Assembly (NCBI GenBank): GCA_015680905.1 | Contig: CM027383.1 | Span: forward strand, 89,796,501 to 89,860,500 | Direction: 5' to 3' | Source of the DNA: Coptis chinensis | Lineage: Eukaryota; Streptophyta; Magnoliopsida; Ranunculales; Ranunculaceae | DNA length: 64,000 bases | Shown here: positions 1 through 10,367 of the stretch, piece after piece | Numbering within the stretch: the first letter of the stretch is position 1 | Layout: each line of letters opens with the position of its first letter | The notes under the pieces: generated by a model | The model's input: only the letters and a program-made list of their open reading frames with translations | What the model was told of the DNA's origin: nothing | The model's database searches: none | Made by a program: the position numbers and the translations under genes

Positions 1-154
1 CGGTTTTTTAGAAATCGCGTGCTATAACCATTTAACCCTCTTGGTCATGCGAGGTTCTTTTCATTTTTCATGTTCCCTCTCATCTAAACTAATCTCCTTG
101 AGCAAAAAAAAAAAAAAAAAAAAAAACACTACCAAAACTCTTGACGATTTTTCA

Positions 155-1968
155 ATGGATCATTCATCTTCTTCTGATTCATCTTCTTCTGATTTTTCAT
201 CGAGCTCGAGCTCAAGCTTTTCAAATGATAACATTGTAGTTAAAACTCATAAATTAGTGGCTATTGCTCTACCTTTAGTTCGACATCGTCTGAATTTATT
301 GCGTCACCAAGAAGCGGAGTCTTCTTATAGACCACATGGTGGCTCGAAGAAAAGAAGAAAATGTAAGAATCGTCAGTATGAGGCAACACTGGCTCGTGTA
401 AATACTAACTACTTCGGCGAAAATCCTATATTTCGTGACCACGACTTCCGACGCCGATTTCGTATGGGTCAGTCATTATTTAATCGTATTTTCAATCATC
501 TTAATCATAATGTACCATATTTTCAACAAAAAGTTAATAGTGCGGGTAAGTTTGGGATAAACCCAAAAATAAAAATAATTGCTGCTATACGAATGCTTGC
601 TTATGGGACTGCAGCTGATCTAGTAGATGATATGTTACATGTTGTTGAGCCAATTGTTCATGAATGTATGCGCTATTTCTGTGATGGAATTATTAGAATT
701 TTTGGAGGTGAATACTTGTACAAACCAAATGCTGCAGATATTCAACGTTTGCTTAAAGAGTCTGAGGAACGTGGATGGCCTGGAATGCTAGGAAGCATTG
801 ATTGCATGCACTGGCAATGGAAGTAGGGCTGGTCATCGAGTCGAGCTATTCGTGAGTAACTCGAGCTCGGCTCGACTCAAACTCGTTCGCACAAAAGTAT
901 GAGTCGAGCTTGAGCTTAATTTAAAGCTCATTCTAGATAGCGAGTAGTTTGAGTTTGAGTTCGAGTTCGAGTTCGAGTAGCTCGCGAGTTACTCGTGAGC
1001 TACTCGAGTCGAGCTCGAGCTTGAGTAGCTCGCGAGCTACTTGTTTTATAAGCTCATACGTAGTATATAATTTATAATTTATACGACATTTTATACTTTA
1101 TACCCAACTATAATTTACAATTTATACTAGTTTTAATGTTTTATATACATTTTTTTTTCGAGTTTGAGCTCGAAGTTCGAAGTTCAAACGAGCATAACCG
1201 AACTTCGAAGTTGAACCGAGCTCGAGCTCGAAGTGTAAAATGAGTCGAGCCGAGTCAAGCTCGAGCTATTAGTATAACTAGGCGAGTCGAGCTTGAGCTT
1301 CAATATTAAGCTCGAATGCGAGTTCGAGTCGAGCTTCTGCATGTGCGAGTCAAGCTCGAGTATAGCAAAACTCGACTCAGGTAGCTCGATGACCAAATAG
1401 CGGGTTCTCACAATGATCTTAATGTGCTTGACCGCTCACCAATATTTGATGATATAGTCAATGATGAAGCTATTCCTTGTAACTACACTGTGAATGGCCA
1501 TCATTATGATATGGGCTATTACCTGGCTGACGGTATTTATCCTAATTATGCCACCTTGATTCAAACGATTGCTAAACTGACTATTGCACAAGACAAATAT
1601 TTTGCAAAGAAGCAAGAAGCTGCTAGAAAAGATATAGAGCGGGCGTTTGGTATATTATAGTCGCGTTGGGCTATTTTAGCGAATCCGTGCAGATTATGGT
1701 ATTTGGAGAACATGGCTACTGTTATGAGGGCTTGCATCATTTTACACAATATGATTGTGGAAAATGAAGCAAACGGATATCCCCATGATATATCCTCGAT
1801 TTGGAAATACCAAGTAGAGAAGGTGCATCTGAAGATCAACGCCAATTTGTTCTATCTCGTTGGGCATCTGGCGTCGAGAGGGTTCGTTTAAAAGTTGTTC
1901 ATGATATATTGAAGAATGACTTGGTCGAGCATTTGTGGAGTAGGCGTAGGCGGCGTGGTCAGACTTGA
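155..1968 (+). pseudogene. PIF/Harbinger DDE transposase, interrupted
   Basis: This is the nuclease-like transposase that cuts and joins the ends of PIF/Harbinger elements. The serine-rich start at 155 is family-like; an in-frame ATG at 41 lies before a poly-lysine run and is less likely. The three expected acidic residues can be placed: D in GSIDC (about 798), D in SHNDLN (about 1416) and E in DIERAFG (about 1638). The reading frame is broken several times. An inserted element at 824-1400 replaces roughly 38 codons between HWQWK and GSHND. An in-frame TAG at 1658-1660 stands where the family has glutamine. A frameshift near 1800-1830 moves the C-terminal part into another frame, which ends at TGA 1966-1968. 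It faces the SANT/Myb-like gene at 2538-3364. The family assignment is firm and the copy is dead. Confidence 0.85.
824..1400. mobile_element. palindrome-rich hAT-like non-autonomous element
   Basis: A 577-bp insertion splits the transposase. Its left end starts tagggctggtcatcgag and its right end, reversed, reads ctatttggtcatcgag, so 11-13 bases form terminal inverted repeats. A TAGGG(C/G)TGG start is common in plant hAT elements. The two outer parts are built from nested tcgagctcgag-type palindromes, and the middle (1050-1160) is AT-rich. No 8-bp target duplication can be read, and about 115 bp of transposase are missing at the junction, so a deletion accompanied or followed insertion. The hAT assignment is tentative. 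Confidence 0.6.
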
Positions 1969-2537
1969 TTTCTATTTCTATTTGCACTTCGTTTGGACTT
2001 TGTGTTTATTTATCATTTCAATTTCTATGTATTTGTGTTCCAAGTTTATTTCTATGTATTTGTGGTTTTATGAAAGGATTTGTGTATATGAGAATTTTGA
2101 AAATACAAAGTAGACTCTGCCGAATTTTTTTTAGAATGATAAAAAGTATCAACTTTAAATTAAGGTAACTTAACTCAAATTAAAAGAAAATATTCAATTA
2201 AAGTACATTCTAATTAAAATCAAAATACAAACTCAAATTAAAGTACGTCATTAATTAAAAGACATAAATTAAAAGACAAATTAAAATACTCAAATTAAAA
2301 GACATACAAACTCAAATTTAGACTATGCACTACTTTGACTACTACCAGTGATATTGTCAAGTCGATTCTTCATTTTTTGTAAAATTTATGCCCTTTTGAG
2401 TTGCCAAATTTCGCGCTCATTTTCGTAATCCTTCTAATTTCATTCCTAGTATTTTCGCATCATTTTCATCTTCTCGAACTTCGGAGCGATCTTTCTTCAA
2501 TTGAAGTTTTTTTTTGGATTTGGAGCTTCCAATCCAT

Positions 2538-3364
2538 CTAACTTTTCTTCAATTGAAGTTTTTCAAATTCCATCTCATCTTTCTTCAATTGTCTTTGAGC
2601 TTCCAATTCATAGCCTTCTTTGGTGGTTTTAGAAAGTTTCATCAGAAAATCATCAAGTTTCTTAGCAGATTCCTCCAATTTAGAATTACCTTCTTCTTTC
2701 TCTTTTTGCCTTCTTTTCTTGTCTTCTTTCTTTCCAAGAGGCCTATCCTCAAGCCCATGAAGTTGGTGTGGATCATAATCCATTGGTTGAGTTGTCGCAG
2801 TTGATATTGGAACTGATGAACCTCCTTCCCCACTGTTTGACTTCAACTTTTTGGTGGGATGCAAATCATTTCTCAACTGTAGCCTCTTCCATTTGGGTGA
2901 GTCTTTCACCATATTATAGCATTGCATCCACTTCCAAACCCCATTATGCATCACATATGCACTTATTGCTTACTCAACCTACCAATTAAGCAAAAACTAA
3001 ATTAGAATTGAAAGATGTATTTGTGAATCAAAATAACAAATAAAAAGTAAATACTTACCATCATATTGTCATTATAGCCACTTTGAGGAGATGCTTGAAT
3101 CTTAGAAAGAATAGCATGAAACTTGTTGATATTAGCTTGAATGAGAGTCCAACGGTGTTTCATGCCCGTCAAATTGCGTTCGGTCATTCTTCCTAGATTT
3201 GCATGAAATGCATTTAGAATTCTAGCCCAAAAATCGTTCGACTTTTGCTCATTTCCTACTATACCATCTTGACTAACTTGTAGCCAACTATTGGTGAGAG
3301 CAACATCTTCTTCTTGTATCCATGAAGCCCCTCTAGATTTTGATTTTGGTTCTTGACTAGTCAT
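2538..3364 (-). pseudogene. PIF/Harbinger ORF1, SANT/Myb-like DNA-binding protein
   Basis: This is the accessory protein of PIF/Harbinger elements, which helps the transposase bind the element ends. The start at 3364 (MTSQEPKSK) precedes the SANT/Myb-like helices (SWIQEEDVALTNSW, residues about 16-29). Exon 1 runs 3364-3059 and ends at a good donor (gtaagt). Exon 2 would start at 2978 after ...ggtag and carries CYNMVKDSPKW and a charged C-terminal coiled region with RPLGKK, as in the NAM-associated domain. With this splice site, a TAA at 2972-2970 interrupts the frame. The tail ends at 2538 in a repeated cttcaattgaag tract, where frame slippage is likely. It is convergent with the transposase. 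Confidence 0.75.
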
Positions 3365-3808
3365 TGTTGTTTTAAGAGTAGAGAATAGAGAGTAGAGAAA
3401 AGAAGTGAGTGTAAAACTATGGTGTGAGTGTTTCAATTTATAGGGTAGAAAGATATAGCCGTTTTTTGCCTGTTGTTGTCATTGAGAGCACGCGGTTTTA
3501 GAAAAACCACGTGGTTTTGCCAAAACCGCGCCATAGAAGCCCATTTAGCAGCCCAAGCCCACGCGGTGTTGGCAAAACTGCGCGGTTTTTCTAAAACCGC
3601 GTAGATTATTTGATACAGCACCAAACCTGGATCCAAATATTGGCCGATTTGGTGTTTGGTTTGGTGTTTTTTTGGTGTTTTCATCAACATGTAACTCTCC
3701 TGAAGTTGAAAAAACACCAAATTGTTGGAAATTTGGTGTTTGATGCTAGGTTGATATCACTCCTAAAGATGCTCTAAGGCCTACAAATATGTGATCTTGG
3801 TTAAGGCA

Positions 3809-4645
3809 ATGGAGATATCATGGGAAGGGGTGAACAAAAGAATATGACGAAGAGAGAGATGTGATTTACGTGAAGAGAAGAATGAGAGCCAATGGTGTGA
3901 TCTTCCACTAGATGTCCTGGCAAAGATATTAAAACCTATGTTGATCATGTCCGTCTACGTGCATTCTGTAAACCATCGAATTCCATGTATCGTGTTCAAC
4001 CCATGAAGCAATTACCATGGCTTTTAGCCTTTGAAGAAGATTCTTGGAACTCATGTAAACTCTTCGACCCAGTTTACAGAAAAGCTTACAACAGAGACAT
4101 CAACAGCAAAAGTCTAGTTGGAGACGTCGTGTTTGTTTTTGTTTTGTCCATTCACCAATGAGAGAAACTTTGTGCTCCTTCATTTGACCAATGTTCAATT
4201 CTATATTTCTATGTCTTGGATTTAGAAGATAATGGAGACACTATTTGTATCAAGACCTGTTACCTTAATGGCAGGATATGGAACAGCCATACTATAATTA
4301 ACCGTGACGTTCCACTAATTAAAGAAAAGTTTGTTAGTGCAGTCTATTTGGAAGGGACTTTTTATTGTACGGCTAGTTCAGGAATATTAGGGACTTTAGG
4401 TACAGTATTGCTAAACAAAATTGGAGCTTCTTTAAATTAGAGACCAGAACCACTAAATACATCTAGTCTACATTTCTTACATGACTTTCCTCATCTTTTG
4501 GTTGTATCTGAAAATGATATCATACATGTTTACTTGCATTTCAGAGGCAGTCCAATCTATTCTATTAACAAACTTGACAGTTCGAAGATTATTTGGAATT
4601 CTGTTCCTACATCTAATAATCGAATCTTGGTAATGAGTGATTAGA
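3809..4645 (+). pseudogene. F-box / DUF295 family pseudogene
   Basis: Plant F-box/DUF295 proteins (SKIP23-like) are thought to be substrate receptors of SCF ubiquitin ligases. An F-box-like start WCDLPLDVLAKIL is readable at about 3890-3930. It is followed, in a shifted frame, by DHVRLRAFCKPS and by PWLLAFEEDSWNSCKLFDP (about 3945-4080), which is typical of the family. The DUF295-like part continues at 4216-4430 (LEDNGDTICIKTCYLNGRIW) and at 4480-4640 (VVSENDIIHVYLHFRG, then WNSVPTSNNRILVMSD). At least three frameshifts or stops separate these blocks, and the C-terminus is cut where repeat DNA starts near 4650. The family is fairly sure; which member is unknown. Confidence 0.6.
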
Positions 4646-4661
4646 ATGAATACAATGACAT

Positions 4662-5000
4662 TGTGTAGAGAAAAAGACGTATTTTTCTTTCTGGTGTGAA
4701 GGGCGCGACCCGCGCTCTAGTTACACCTGGACAAGGCGCGACCCACACTCATGCGTTGGCAAACTCCAGTACTTTAGGCGCGACCCGCGCTCGATTTTGC
4801 CTGGTCAAGGGCACGACCCGTGCTCCACCGTTTTCAGCACGAAATTCACTGTTTCAGAAGTTTTTCTGAAATAGTATAAACATAGGTTTTTTCTGTAGAA
4901 ACCTAACTTTTTCAAAACTAAGAAAAAGAGAGATTATAAGAGAGCAATTCTTTGTGAGTTGAGTGTTCATTCTTTCTGAGTGAATTGAGAGACTTGTAAT
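4662..5000. mobile_element. left part of an LTR-like sequence split by a gypsy element
   Basis: The region holds four copies of a GC-rich motif close to ggcgcgacccgcgctc (4707-4825) and then AT-rich DNA. The same motif, reversed, occurs in the copia LTR at 21660-21770. The sequence stops at GTAAT (4996-5000), where the gypsy element is inserted, and resumes at 15594. The start near 4662 (tgtgtagag) is a guess. Confidence 0.45.
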
Positions 5001-6526
5001 TGATAAATGCTCAAAAGTAATGATTTATAACCCCAATTATGTGTATGTTAGTCTCCATTTTATATTTAAATATTCTAATATGATGCAATTTAAGTTTTTG
5101 CAGGTCAAAGAGCCTAAATGTGAAATATGGAGGGAAAAGAAGTCAAACAAGTCAAAAAGGAGTCACTGGGAATTACAGCTAAAGGCCTAGGGCAAAAATG
5201 TCATATTTGTCTCTATGAGTGCCAAGCCTAATGGGACTCTAAAAGAGGATAATAATTGAGTTAAAAGAGTCTTAAATCTTATCTCAAAGCCTTAATTTCG
5301 ACTTCATAGAAAGAGAAGATCAATATGGAAAAGAAGTCGAGTTTCACAAGAACTAGGAAACGAAAAGTCGCCGTGGAAAGCAGCCTTGGTAAATAGTTTT
5401 AGAGAACAAAGTAGGCCACGTCCAACTTTGGTCCAACCGAATTTAACTTTTCCGTGATTGCTTCTAGAAAGATTCTGAGAGAGTTTGACACCAAATAAAC
5501 ATAGGATTTGGATCTCTATCCGACGAGCATGTAAGCCAATATATAAGCACACAAAACCTCGGTTTATATCATTTAGGAAATTTAGTTTTGCATCTTAGAT
5601 CTAGAATTAAGAGAGAAGAAAGTTCAGACATTTTCACCATTAATAGCTATAAAGATTATTCCTTTTCATATTGTGTTCATAGCATAGTATGAGGGGCTAA
5701 TCTCCTTTCTCTTGGGAGGGGAGATGAAGCTTTTTTTGTATGTTTTAGTTTAGTTCTTCTTCTATCATGTTTTAGTTTAAATCCCTCATTGAGTTTCTTC
5801 TTATTCGTCCATTGATCTAACGCTCCTGTGGAGGTTAGGAGGTCTTAGGGTAATTCAAGATTGTGTAGAGCCAAATACCACAAACCCTAGATTCTTTTCT
5901 TCTAGTTTTTAGTGTTCTAGTGTGATGATTGGATTCTTTATGACACCTCAATTAGTTGTATGGTTAATGCCACATGTGGATTTTCCATGGCACCTAGAGT
6001 TGTATATTGAATGCCACTTAAAGCACAATTTGGTTAGATAGAAGATATCATTGGAGATTGAAGAAGTATTTGATGGAAAGATAGAAAGCACGTTGAAAGC
6101 CATATATTATCATCATGGTTATGAGCATAAGGTTTGTAGGTATGGTGAGTTTCTATTGGTGATTTATATTAAGCATGATAGGTAGATCTGTTAGACTAAT
6201 TTTATGATTTTGGTGGATTCATCTCTCCCAAGATATTCTCTCTCTTGATTCATATTCATATATTTAATTTAGTTTATTTTATACATAGTTTAAATCTCAA
6301 ATCAAATCAACCATATATTACTTATTACTTAGCCACATCTTTTACTTGCATCCATTAGAGTAATTTAGATTAGGAATTTCTATTACTATCAACTAATTAC
6401 TTAGAGTAGGATTGATACCTTGCTAGCCACTATACTAATCAATATATATAATAGGCTAAGTAAGATTTGCAAAAGATACGTAACACAAACAACGACACAA
6501 ATAATTACGTGTTGCGTGCTTTTTCA
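5001..6526 (+). repeat. 5' LTR of the Athila-like element
   Basis: Begins tgataaatgctcaaaag and ends gtgctttttca. It is nearly identical to 14068-15593 apart from a cluster of differences at 5180-5580, which coincide with CAG/CTG sites of the 3' copy (see findings). Confidence 0.92.
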
Positions 6527-7501
6527 TTTATACATAGTTTAAATCTCAAATCAAATCAACCATATATTACTTATTACTTAGCCACATCTTTTACTTGCAT
6601 ATTTAGCATAATTAGATTAATTTAGCATAATTCAATTAGATTTGCATAGTAGAAAGTATTTTCATAAAATTTTGTATTTGTTTAACAGAAAAGAATAGTA
6701 CAGAAAACATATTTATAAATTTCAAAAAAAAATCTGAAATTTTACAGAGTTGATCTGTACAGTATCGGTAATTTATTGGAATTTTTTCGAATTTTTAGTA
6801 CTTATCTTACTTGGGTAACTAACATCATCTTTGCAGTACCCCATTTTCAGTTTTTAGGACACAAGCATCTGTAAAAACAGTTGAGCAGAGTTATTTGCAC
6901 AATATAAAAAATTCTAAATTTTTTACAGGAGGAACCTCGATTCGTCAGGAGCTTCCAGTAAAAAGTTGAATATTTTTTGACCTGTTTTGACCACTTAACT
7001 AGTTGCTTGTTTTCAGTATGTTTCTGCAGCTTTTCAGGACCAAGGTCTCTGGAAGAACAGTCGAGAAGAAGGATCTATAAAATTCTAAATAATCCAAACT
7101 TTTTACAGGATCATCCCTGACACGTCAGGAGACTCCAGTAAAAATTTCGTGATTTTTAGTGCTCTTTTACTTATTTATTCAATCGATTGTTTACAGTGTG
7201 TGCAGAAAACTTCTCACTGGACTCTGTAGGATTGAACAGTAAAGAAGAGGGACTTACCAAGCTCCGATTGCTCTGAAATTTTACAGGCTACTTTCTGGAC
7301 GTTTCAGGTAGCTTCTATAAAAATTTCAAAATTTTTGGACTTGTTTTGCTTGCTGTAACAGTAAGTGCTTCTCTTCCACCGTGAATCCCCTGTTAGCGGT
7401 TTCATAATTAGCATTAATAGTTAGCATCATATAGTTTGATAATATAATTTAGTTAATTAAGTGCATATTATATTATTTTACATAGCTTTATTACTTAGTG
7501 C
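6527..7501 (+). other. 5' leader of the Athila-like element, with internal repeats
   Basis: No gene seen. The first 74 bases contain a perfect 73-bp copy (6528-6600) of LTR sequence 6279-6351, and no clear primer-binding site follows the LTR. Between about 6690 and 7350 there are roughly four diverged tandem units. Each has a 'tttacag' stretch, a short 'cgtcagga/ctgtaca' segment and an 'agtaaaaa..ttttt' tail. Leaders with degenerate tandem repeats are common in this group. Confidence 0.6.
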
Positions 7502-9080
7502 ATGAAAACTTGGTTTCGTGATTCACCTCGTAAACGTTTAATCAGAAGAGTTAATTCTTGTAACAATCTTCCAATTCTGGTTTTGGAAGAGACAACACCA
7601 TCAAACTCGTGGATCCGATTCAAAACACACACACCACTAGTAGACTTAGAAGATACACCAGAGAGAGTACCATTAGACACCATGGCTGATCAAAGAACTC
7701 TTAGCACCTTGTTTCAACCTATCGCGGTTCAACCACCGAACTGCAAAGTGATGCCCGACAATAACAATAACTATGAGATTAAGCCCACTATTCTTAATAT
7801 GTTGCCAAGATATTATGGAAAAACAAATGAAGAGCCATATAATCATCTGAGTAAATTCTTGAGCATATTAAGTACTTTTAAAGCACCTCATCTTTCCCCT
7901 GAAGAGACTAGATTAAGGTTGTTCCCATTGACTTTTGAGGATGCCGCACTACGTTGGTATAGATCCCTACCCTCTAATTCTATAACTACTTGGGAGCAAC
8001 TATCACAAAAGTTTATGAAACAATATTACCCTTTACGTAAAACTGAAGCCATGCAATTGGCTATTTCAACCTTCAAAGGAAAACCTAATGAAGAGTTTCA
8101 TACAACATGGGATAGATTTAATGATTTACTTGTCCGTTGTCCACATCATGGTTTTGACATACTTAATATTGTACATTACTTTATAAAAGGTCTTTCACCT
8201 ATGAACTGTCAGTTAATTGAATCAATGAATGGAGGAAGATTTACTAGTCTTACTCCCCGATGAAGCCTACACTTTTTTTGCAAAACTTTTCGAGAGTTCT
8301 AAGGATTGGGCCAATAGTAGTGACCATGAGGACATGGCACGGGTAGATGGGGATAAGTTTTAATAAACCGGTATGTATGAAGTTAGAAACGATAGTGATC
8401 AAGAATTAAAAGCCACACTAGTTAGTTTAACCATGTGAATCGAAAACTTAAACAAGAAATTTGATTCATTCACTTTAAACCCTCCAATGAATAATCAACC
8501 TCAACAAGCAATGAGTGCTAATCAATTTTGTGAAAGTTGTTTAGCCACGCACCATGATACACTAATTTGTCCAAGATTTGTTGCCCATAACTTTAGTAAT
8601 AACTATAACCAAGATCCACGAAATAATTATCAATGGAGACGAACATGTCTCCACAAAGAAACCAATATGGTTTTCGGGGTTATCAAGGGAACAATAGGCA
8701 ACAATACATGAATAATAGAGGCGCAAGTAGCACCTTCTCCACAAGACTACCCACAACAACAACAACAACAACAACAAACAAACATGAACAGAGAATTAGC
8801 CATAGATCCTATGGCTAATCACCAAACCCAACCCAACACCATAGATGAAACCATGAAAGCTTTAGCCACCAAGACCGAGAATGAATTCAAAAGGATTGAC
8901 CAAAAATTTGATGTTATGACTCAACGGATAAGCCAACAATTCAATCGGATACTAGCTAGTCTAGTAGAGACCCAAAAGGAACCTTACCAAGCCAACCTGA
9001 ACAAAACCCAAAAGGTAGAAATGTTTATCAAGTTGAAACCACCCTTCATCCAAGACCCACGAGGTAGGTTAACTCAATAA
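7502..9080 (+). pseudogene. gag of the Athila-like element
   Basis: The structural capsid-type protein of the retrotransposon. The first open frame (7502-8263) holds the retrotransposon gag domain: LPRYYGKTNEEPYNHLSKFL (about 7800-7860), ALRWYRSLP, TTWEQLSQKFMKQYYP and a KPNEEFHTTWDRF block. A second candidate start is MADQRTL at 7682. Near 8260 a frameshift moves the continuation (DEAYTFFAKLFESSKDWANSS) to another frame. A CESCLATHHDTLIC segment at 8545-8586 resembles the cysteine-rich region of Athila gag. A CAA repeat (about 8755-8780) and several frameshifts follow. It is non-functional as read. Confidence 0.8.
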
Positions 9081-9271
9081 CTACCCTTAGGTCAGAAAGA
9101 AAGTAGATAACAAAGTTGACATACCCGATTACGATGAAGTTGTTATAACAAAAGATAAGGAAAACCGTTGAAACCGAGAAAACCAAAGAGCGGTAACTGA
9201 AAAAAATTCCACCCGCACCATTCCCATCTAGGTTAAAAGATAACAAAAAGGAAGCACAATATAATGAGATC

Positions 9272-9776
9272 ATGAATATTTTTAAAAATCTACATATCAA
9301 TATTCCTTTTCTAAGTGCAATTAAACAAATACCTTCATATGCAAAATTTATAAAAGACCTAGTAAAGAAGAAAACAAATATTCCTAAGGACGCTTTTATT
9401 GCACAAAGTTGTTCATCCTTTCTACAGAACAAAGCCGTAGTAAAACATAAGGACCCCGGTAGTCCTACGTTACGTGTAGAATAGGAGATGACTACACCGA
9501 TCAAGCATTATTGGATTTAGGTGCTAGTGTGAATTTATTACCTTACTCAGTTTATAAACAGGCTAGGGTTAAAAGACTTGAAACCAACAAATGTTAGACT
9601 ACTGATTAGTGATAGATCTATTAAGATCCCACGAGGAGTAATAGAGGATGTGATTATCAAGGTCTCGATTTTTTATTACCCCGTTGATTTTATAGTTCTT
9701 GACACTTTACCTACAAATGGAAACCAAATTCCTATCATCTTGGGTAGACCATTCTTAGCTCTACGCCAGAAGCTTT
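9272..9776 (+). pseudogene. aspartic protease region of the Athila-like element
   Basis: The protease that cleaves the gag-pol polyprotein. The linker block INIPFLSAIKQIPSYAKFIKD (9297-9356) is typical of the region before protease. The active-site strand LLDLGASVNLLPYSVY (about 9508-9555) has the D-L-G-A form of this lineage, and the C-terminal ILGRPFLA lies at 9737-9760. There are frameshifts near 9482 and 9570. Downstream at 9766-9830 the family-typical ALINCRNGNMSITF can be read in another frame. Confidence 0.8.
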
Positions 9777-9866
9777 AATTAATTGTAGGAATGGGAACAT
9801 GTCTATCACTTTTCGAGAATATGAGAGTAGATGTAAACATATTTACACTATTTAGAAACCCCGGCG

Positions 9867-10235
9867 ATGATAATGAAAAAGATGGATGATCTATGTGTAG
9901 TACACACAATAGCTAATAAAAGTTTTAGGAACACTCACTACAAAGATCCATTTTTATCATGTGTATCACAATTAGGCATGAATTATAACAAGGATAGTGT
10001 TATACATCATATTAATACATTGCTAGACACTGGTCAACCTCATACAAAAATAGAAGACATTCGAGCATCTTTATGTCAAGCTACTTTTAATCGTAGATTT
10101 ATCAAAGATTTAATTAAGATGACTCACCCTCTACTAAAATGTATAGGCCACGCATGGAAAAGAAGAAAGATAAAAAGAGCAAAAATTGGATTACAAACAA
10201 GTTTTAAGTCTAGGGAATCCGACTATAAAAAGACC

Positions 10236-10270
<35 letters not shown>

Positions 10271-10367
10271 ATTACCTAAGCTAGTTAGGGGGGTAACCTT
10301 AAGTTTCCCCCCCTCTATGTCGGCTGGCGACATTAAACTTAGCGCTTATGGGAGGCAACCCAAGTAG
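9867..10367 (+). pseudogene. deletion-joined pol remnant of the Athila-like element
   Basis: A 166-codon frame starts with the spacer that normally follows protease (DPFLSCVSQLGMNYNKD). It then jumps at about 10065-10125 to FNRRFIKDLIKMTHPL, which resembles the end of the reverse transcriptase domain just before RNase H. The catalytic YVDD region and everything between is missing, as are RNase H and integrase. A poly(A) run (about 10239-10266) and the gggaggcaacccaag motif (10350-10364), often seen near the end of such elements, follow. Confidence 0.6.

Larger units (their letters stand above)
1..3774. mobile_element. PIF/Harbinger DNA transposon, left end outside window
   Basis: The two genes typical of the superfamily face each other: a DDE transposase on + and a SANT/Myb-like protein on -. 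The right end reads ...gatgctc followed by TAA at 3775-3777, matching the terminus and 3-bp target duplication of the element at 56597-60861. Subterminal DNA at 3470-3610 is rich in inverted copies of an 'aaaaccgcg' motif, and related sequence occurs at bases 1-30. The left terminus and its TAA lie before the window. Both genes are broken, so this copy is probably not self-mobile. Confidence 0.8.

Noticed and set aside
7495..7683. Minus-strand open frame over gag
   Set aside because: Shadow of the gag frame on the other strand.
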